Assembly: GCA_049515555.1 (NCBI GenBank)
Contig: JBEKTY010000161.1
Span: 1 to 18,404, forward strand
DNA: 18,404 nt
Direction: 5' to 3'
Origin: JBEKTY01 sp049515555
GTDB lineage: Bacteria > Planctomycetota > Planctomycetia > Pirellulales > Thermoguttaceae
Shown here piece after piece: positions 15,120 to 18,404 of the stretch. Both the position numbers and the translations under genes were made by a program. The notes under the pieces were generated by a model. It was not told where the DNA came from. It worked only from the letters and a program-made list of their open reading frames with translations, and ran no database searches. How positions within the stretch are numbered: the stretch's first letter is position 1; each line of letters opens with the position of its first letter.

Positions 15120-15867
15120 GTGAACCAGAAGATGAGCCGATTCGCAATGTTGTGCGGGATGACCGCAGTGTTGGTGGCGCCCACGGCGCCAAATTGGGCC
15201 AAAGCAGCCGACAGAAGCGATTTCGTCACCCCGCCGCTGAAGTTCAGGGCCCGGCCGCTCTGGTTCTGGAACAACACCAATATAACCGCCGCCGAAGTCG
15301 AGGCACAATTGCAGGGCAATCGCGACCAGAGCGGGTATGGCGGCCTCGCCCCGCTGCCGTTCGGGGCACAGTTCACGCCCAAGTACCTCAGCGAGGAGTA
15401 TTTCACTCTGTACGGGGCGGCCGTGAAGAAAGCCAGGCAACTGGGTATGTTCCTGACCGTCTATGACGAATACGGCTTTCCCAGCGGAAGCTGCGGCGCC
15501 AACAGCGCCGACGGCATCCCGCGATTCAAGAACAAGTTTCCCGAGGCCACCCTGAGACGGCTCGATAAGCACGAAGATACGGTCACGGGTCCTCGCCACC
15601 GCGTCCAGCGAGTGGCGCGAGTCCGGCGCCTACGAGGCGGCCAAAGCCGTCGACGGCTCACCCGACACCCGCTGGGCGCCGGCGGATGAACAGACGAAAG
15701 ATGCCGTGGTCCGGTTGCGAGGGACAATCAAACCTGAAACATGGGACCCGCATACCGGCCGGATCTCGGCTGCTGAATACTCGCAAGCCCTCGAAGACGG
15801 TCAACCGGTCACCAAGGTCCGGCTAAGGCTCAGCCCCGTCCATTCCATATTCCTCATCGGGAAATAG
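15120..15867 (+). pseudogene. GH106-like glycosidase pseudogene (frameshifted, centre deleted)
   Basis: Translation starts at GTG 15120 (or ATG 15132) with a signal peptide (MSRFAMLCGMTAVLVAPTAP, cleaved near KAAD). The mature start has ARPLWFWNNTNITAAEVEAQ, GYGGLAPLPFG, FTPKYLSEEYFTLYG and LGMFLTVYDEYGFPSGS, as in large secreted glycosidases of the alpha-L-rhamnosidase (family 106-like) kind, which normally exceed 700 residues. After LDKHEDTVTGP (about 15590) the frame turns into Arg-rich nonsense. Similarity continues in the next frame from 15589 as VLATASSEWRESGAYEAAKA then VDGSPDTRWAP, a discoidin-like start, and jumps to IKPETWDPHTGRI and VRLRLSPVHSIFLIGK before TAG at 15865-15867, the usual end of these enzymes. 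So the two ends survive and most of the catalytic barrel is missing. The exact family is by eye only. Confidence 0.6.
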
Positions 15868-15892
15868 AAAGCCCCGGAAACATGGGTGCAAC

Positions 15893-16246
15893 ATGGTGAA
15901 GCACATCGCACTGTTCATCGCGCTGACGGCCTCCCCCGTGCTTGGCCAGGAGGCAGCAATCGCCGGCTCCGTCCCAGGCGCGCGGCTCAAGGACTATCCG
16001 TGGGTCATTTCGACAACGCGTCACATCTCGCAAGTCGGCGTCGATCTGCTGGAGGAGCGTTGGGACGCCGGCAACGCGACGCTCTCCGGCCACAGTGCGG
16101 TGGTCGTCGGCGATCGGTACGTGCTCACGTTGCATCTCCCGCAAGGATACCGGCTTGCAAAGGCCGAAGTCAGCGGCGAGAAGGTCAAGATCGCCAATCG
16201 GGCGGAGACGGTGACGGTCCGCATCGTGCCGACGGCGACTAACTAA
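15893..16246 (+). CDS. Small secreted protein, probably signal peptide fused to a glycosidase C-terminal beta domain
   Basis: The frame encodes 117 residues. The first 19 (MVKHIALFIALTASPVLGQ) are a clean signal peptide. The rest reads YPWVISTTRHISQVGVDLLE, WDAGNATLSGHSAVVVGDRY, VLTLHLPQGYRLAKAEVSG and VTVRIVPTATN, resembling the all-beta C-terminal domain that ends large secreted glycosidases, in which 'TRHlsQg-DL---WD---tLsG-S-VV-GD-Y-L---vP-GY' recurs. No catalytic barrel lies between, so the gene is probably what is left after an in-frame internal deletion. It could still be made and exported. No strong ribosome site is visible (GGGTGC only). It begins 25 bases after the stop of the shrunken GH106-like gene. 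A genuine small binding protein is the alternative. Confidence 0.45.
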   Translation: MVKHIALFIALTASPVLGQEAAIAGSVPGARLKDYPWVISTTRHISQVGVDLLEERWDAGNATLSGHSAVVVGDRYVLTLHLPQGYRLAKAEVSGEKVKIANRAETVTVRIVPTATN

Positions 16247-16283
16247 GAACGTGGAATGGAAAATGCAGTTCACGCGATAATCG

Positions 16284-16346
16284 TAACCGTTCACAGTCCG
16301 CCCAGCCCTCCGGGCGGCCGAATGGGGCGGTCCCCGTGAACGGTTA
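16284..16346. repeat. Perfect 11-bp inverted repeat with inner hairpin
   Basis: TAACCGTTCAC (16284-16294) is mirrored exactly by GTGAACGGTTA (16336-16346). Between them CCGCCC/GGGCGG (16298-16303 with 16312-16317) forms a second stem. The element lies 37 bases after the preceding stop and 40 bases before the fucosidase start. No T-tract follows, so it is not a classical terminator. A repeated hairpin element or a leader structure is equally possible. Confidence 0.55.
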
Positions 16347-16386
16347 TCACGCACTCATGCCATGTAAACGCAAAGGAAACAGCGTG

Positions 16387-18404
16387 ATGACAACAAGCAA
16401 GTGGAACGTGAGGATATGTGCGGCGCAACTCAGTCGGCGCCTCATAGGGTTTCTGGGCGCCGTGAGCATGACGGTTGCCCCAGCCTTTGCGGTGGGAGCG
16501 GATTCTTTTCCCCGAGATATCAAAGGCTGCGTGTTGTGGGTCAAGGCGGATGCCGGAGTCGCGACCGACGGCAACGGCCATGTTACAAAATGGCTGGACC
16601 AGTCCGGGCAGGGGCACCACATCGACAAAGTCTTCGGTAACGCCCCCCCTCTAGCGACGGGCCTCAATAGCAAGCCGGTCGTCCGTTTCGATGGTCAGGG
16701 CCGCCTGGAAGGCGCGCACGATTTCAGCAAGTCGCTCGCGGCCCATTCGCTGTTGCTGCTGGCCCGCTGGACCGACAGGGACGCCGCCTATTGCCAGCGC
16801 ATCTTATCCAGCCCTGCGTGGAATTGGGCGTTTGGATACGTCGACGACGATCAAGGCTGGATAGGCGACAACTGGATCTATCAAAAAGATTGGAATGTTT
16901 ACGGCCCCGGTTCGCGCAACATTCACTGGCATCTGCACACCGGAACATTGGCGGACGCGGCCAAGCCGGTGGTCAACTTCTGGAAGGATGACCTGCGGTT
17001 GATGGAGCGGTCAACGGGCATCGACACCCCCCGGTCGCTGCCCCGGCAGCTCGCGCTGGGCGGCAAGTCGCGGTGCGAAATCGCCGAGGTCCTGATATAC
17101 GATCGGGCCCTCTCCGAGGCGGAATTGACCCGCTTGTGGAAATATTTTTCGGCCAAGTATCAAATCACCACGCCGGCGGTCTCGGTCCCCGGCAGCCCGC
17201 CCGAGGAATTCCAGGAAGCCGCCTACCCGATTGCCGAGGGGCCGTTCAAGCCGGACTGGAGATCCTTCAAACAGTACGAGTGTCCCGAGTGGTTCCGGGA
17301 CGCCAAGTTCGGCATCTGGGCTCACTGGGGCCCGCAGTGCCAGCCGGAACAGGGCGACTGGTATGCCGATCGCATGTACCGCCCGGAAGACGCGGCCTAC
17401 AAGTATCACGTCGAGCACTACGGCCATCCCTCGAAGTTCGGATTCAAGGACGTCTGCCACGAGTGGAAGGCCGACCAATGGGACCCGGAGAAGATGGTCC
17501 AACTCTACAAGCGTGCCGGCGCGAAGTACTTCGTCGCCATGGCGAACCATCACGACAATTTCGACAACTGGAACTCGAAGTACCAGCCATGGAATTCGGT
17601 CAACGTTGGGCCGAAGAAGGACATTATCGGCATTTGGGCGAAGACGGCGCGGGCACAAGGCCTGCGTTTCGGCGTCACGGTGCATACCGCGCGGGCGTGG
17701 AGTTTCTACGAGCCGGCCCACGGCAGCGACAAGACCGGCCCACTGGCCGGCGTACCCTACGACGGCGCACTGACGAAGGCCGACGGCAAGGGCCAGTGGT
17801 GGGAGGGGCTCGATCCGGCCGACCTCTATTGTCCCCACGGAGCGGCCCGCACGCCTGCGGCCCTGCAAGCCTACAAAGACAAGTTCTTTAACCGCGTCAA
17901 GGATCTGCTCGACTCGTACCGGCCCGACCTTCTGTACTTCGACGACACGGTCCCGCCATTGGGCGCAGCCGGGATGAACGTCGTCGCACACTTCCTCAAT
18001 GCCAACCGGGAGTGGCATCACGGGAAAATGGAAGCCGTTTTCAACACGAAGATCTACGACCTTGAGCCGCCGAAAGAGGTATACAAATGCCTGGTGGACG
18101 ATTTCGAGGGCGGCCGCGCCGACAACATCCAACCGTACCCGTGGCAGACCGACACCTGTATCGGCAACTGGCATTATCTTCGCGGCATCCAGTATCGCGC
18201 CACAGAGAGCGTCGTGAAAGAGTTGGTGGATATCGTCAGCAAGAACGGCAACCTGCTGCTGAACATCCCTGTCCGCGGCAATGGCACGATCGATGAGGAT
18301 GAAATGAAGTTCCTTGAGGGATTGACCAAGTGGATGGACGTGAACAGCGAGAGCATTTATGCAACTCGCCCGTGGCGCGTCTACGGCGAGGGCGAGACCG
18401 ACAG
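16387..18404 (+). CDS. Secreted LamG-like plus family GH29 alpha-L-fucosidase (3' end outside window)
   Basis: An open frame from ATG 16387 to the edge gives at least 672 residues. AAGGA nine bases upstream supports it; the GTG just before is a second candidate. The signal peptide is long (RRLIGFLGAVSMTVAPAFA, cleaved near residue 36). Residues about 42-255 form a concanavalin/LamG-type sandwich (GCVLWVKADAGV, WLDQSGQGHH, LNSKPVVRFDG, LALGGKSRCEIAEVLIYDRA, LSEAELTRLWKYFSAKY). Residues about 295-655 are GH29: EWFRDAKFGIWAHWGPQ (about 302-318), YFVAMANHHDNFDNWNS (381-397) with the family HHD, YRPDLLYFDD (511-520) with Asp519 as likely nucleophile, and VDIVSKNGNLLLNIPVRGNG. From family knowledge it releases alpha-L-fucose from glycans with retention of configuration in the periplasm or at the surface. 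Unlike its two upstream neighbours it looks intact. Confidence 0.9.
   Translation, partial: MTTSKWNVRICAAQLSRRLIGFLGAVSMTVAPAFAVGADSFPRDIKGCVLWVKADAGVATDGNGHVTKWLDQSGQGHHIDKVFGNAPPLATGLNSKPVVRFDGQGRLEGAHDFSKSLAAHSLLLLARWTDRDAAYCQRILSSPAWNWAFGYVDDDQGWIGDNWIYQKDWNVYGPGSRNIHWHLHTGTLADAAKPVVNFWKDDLRLMERSTGIDTPRSLPRQLALGGKSRCEIAEVLIYDRALSEAELTRLWKYFSAKYQITTPAVSVPGSPPEEFQEAAYPIAEGPFKPDWRSFKQYECPEWFRDAKFGIWAHWGPQCQPEQGDWYADRMYRPEDAAYKYHVEHYGHPSKFGFKDVCHEWKADQWDPEKMVQLYKRAGAKYFVAMANHHDNFDNWNSKYQPWNSVNVGPKKDIIGIWAKTARAQGLRFGVTVHTARAWSFYEPAHGSDKTGPLAGVPYDGALTKADGKGQWWEGLDPADLYCPHGAARTPAALQAYKDKFFNRVKDLLDSYRPDLLYFDDTVPPLGAAGMNVVAHFLNANREWHHGKMEAVFNTKIYDLEPPKEVYKCLVDDFEGGRADNIQPYPWQTDTCIGNWHYLRGIQYRATESVVKELVDIVSKNGNLLLNIPVRGNGTIDEDEMKFLEGLTKWMDVNSESIYATRPWRVYGEGETD

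Noticed and set aside
14673..15599. 308-codon minus-strand frame overlapping the GH106-like gene
   Set aside because: Its upstream half is antisense to clear signal-peptide and glycosidase sequence. At most the segment near 14975-15106, seen in a different minus frame, may be a real scrap.

Overview
The window is GC-rich bacterial DNA, most likely from a Planctomycetota-type genome or a relative in the PVC group. This is inferred from content: nearly every protein carries a signal peptide, and the set is typical of such saprophytes (sulfatase, family-29 fucosidase with a LamG-like module, heparinase-like protein, right-handed beta-helix protein with a discoidin-like module, quinoprotein-type propeller, divergent esterases, GTG starts). 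No SusC/SusD pair, rRNA, tRNA or CRISPR array is visible. Taxonomy cannot be proven from this window alone.

Left half (1-9978, all minus strand): six tightly spaced genes form a probable operon, read right to left. They are a propeller protein with an N-terminal methyltransferase-like fold, a two-domain putative esterase, a second alpha/beta-hydrolase, a secreted propeller-like protein, a heparinase II/III-like putative polysaccharide lyase or hydrolase, and a secreted unknown cut by the window edge. Just upstream, 14 nt before the first gene, lie the last ~31 codons of what looks like a GntR/FadR-family (FCD) regulator. The operon has therefore probably lost the body of its regulator.

Middle (about 10,086-12,600): a scar of mobile DNA and gene remnants. 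It holds a tandem 26-bp repeat resembling the repeated end of an insertion sequence, a run of perfect hairpins starting with GTGCGAC that looks like the 5' part of a group II intron, a mutarotase-like gene fragment missing both ends, and head-to-head with it a sulfatase pseudogene (no start or active-site region, an in-frame TAG, the middle deleted).

Right half (12,734-18,404, plus strand): an intact beta-helix/discoidin secreted protein, then two shrunken genes (a GH106-like glycosidase with a frameshift and its centre missing; a 117-codon signal peptide joined to what looks like a glycosidase C-terminal beta domain), an inverted repeat, and a long LamG-like/GH29 alpha-L-fucosidase that runs off the window.

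Taken together this looks like a secreted glycan-degradation locus (possible uronate- and fucose-containing, perhaps sulfated, glycans) that is partly eroded by mobile elements and repeated internal deletions. The least explained items are the structured element at 10,563-10,735, the uncommon proteins of the minus-strand operon, and the repeated pattern of genes that keep their ends but lose their middles.
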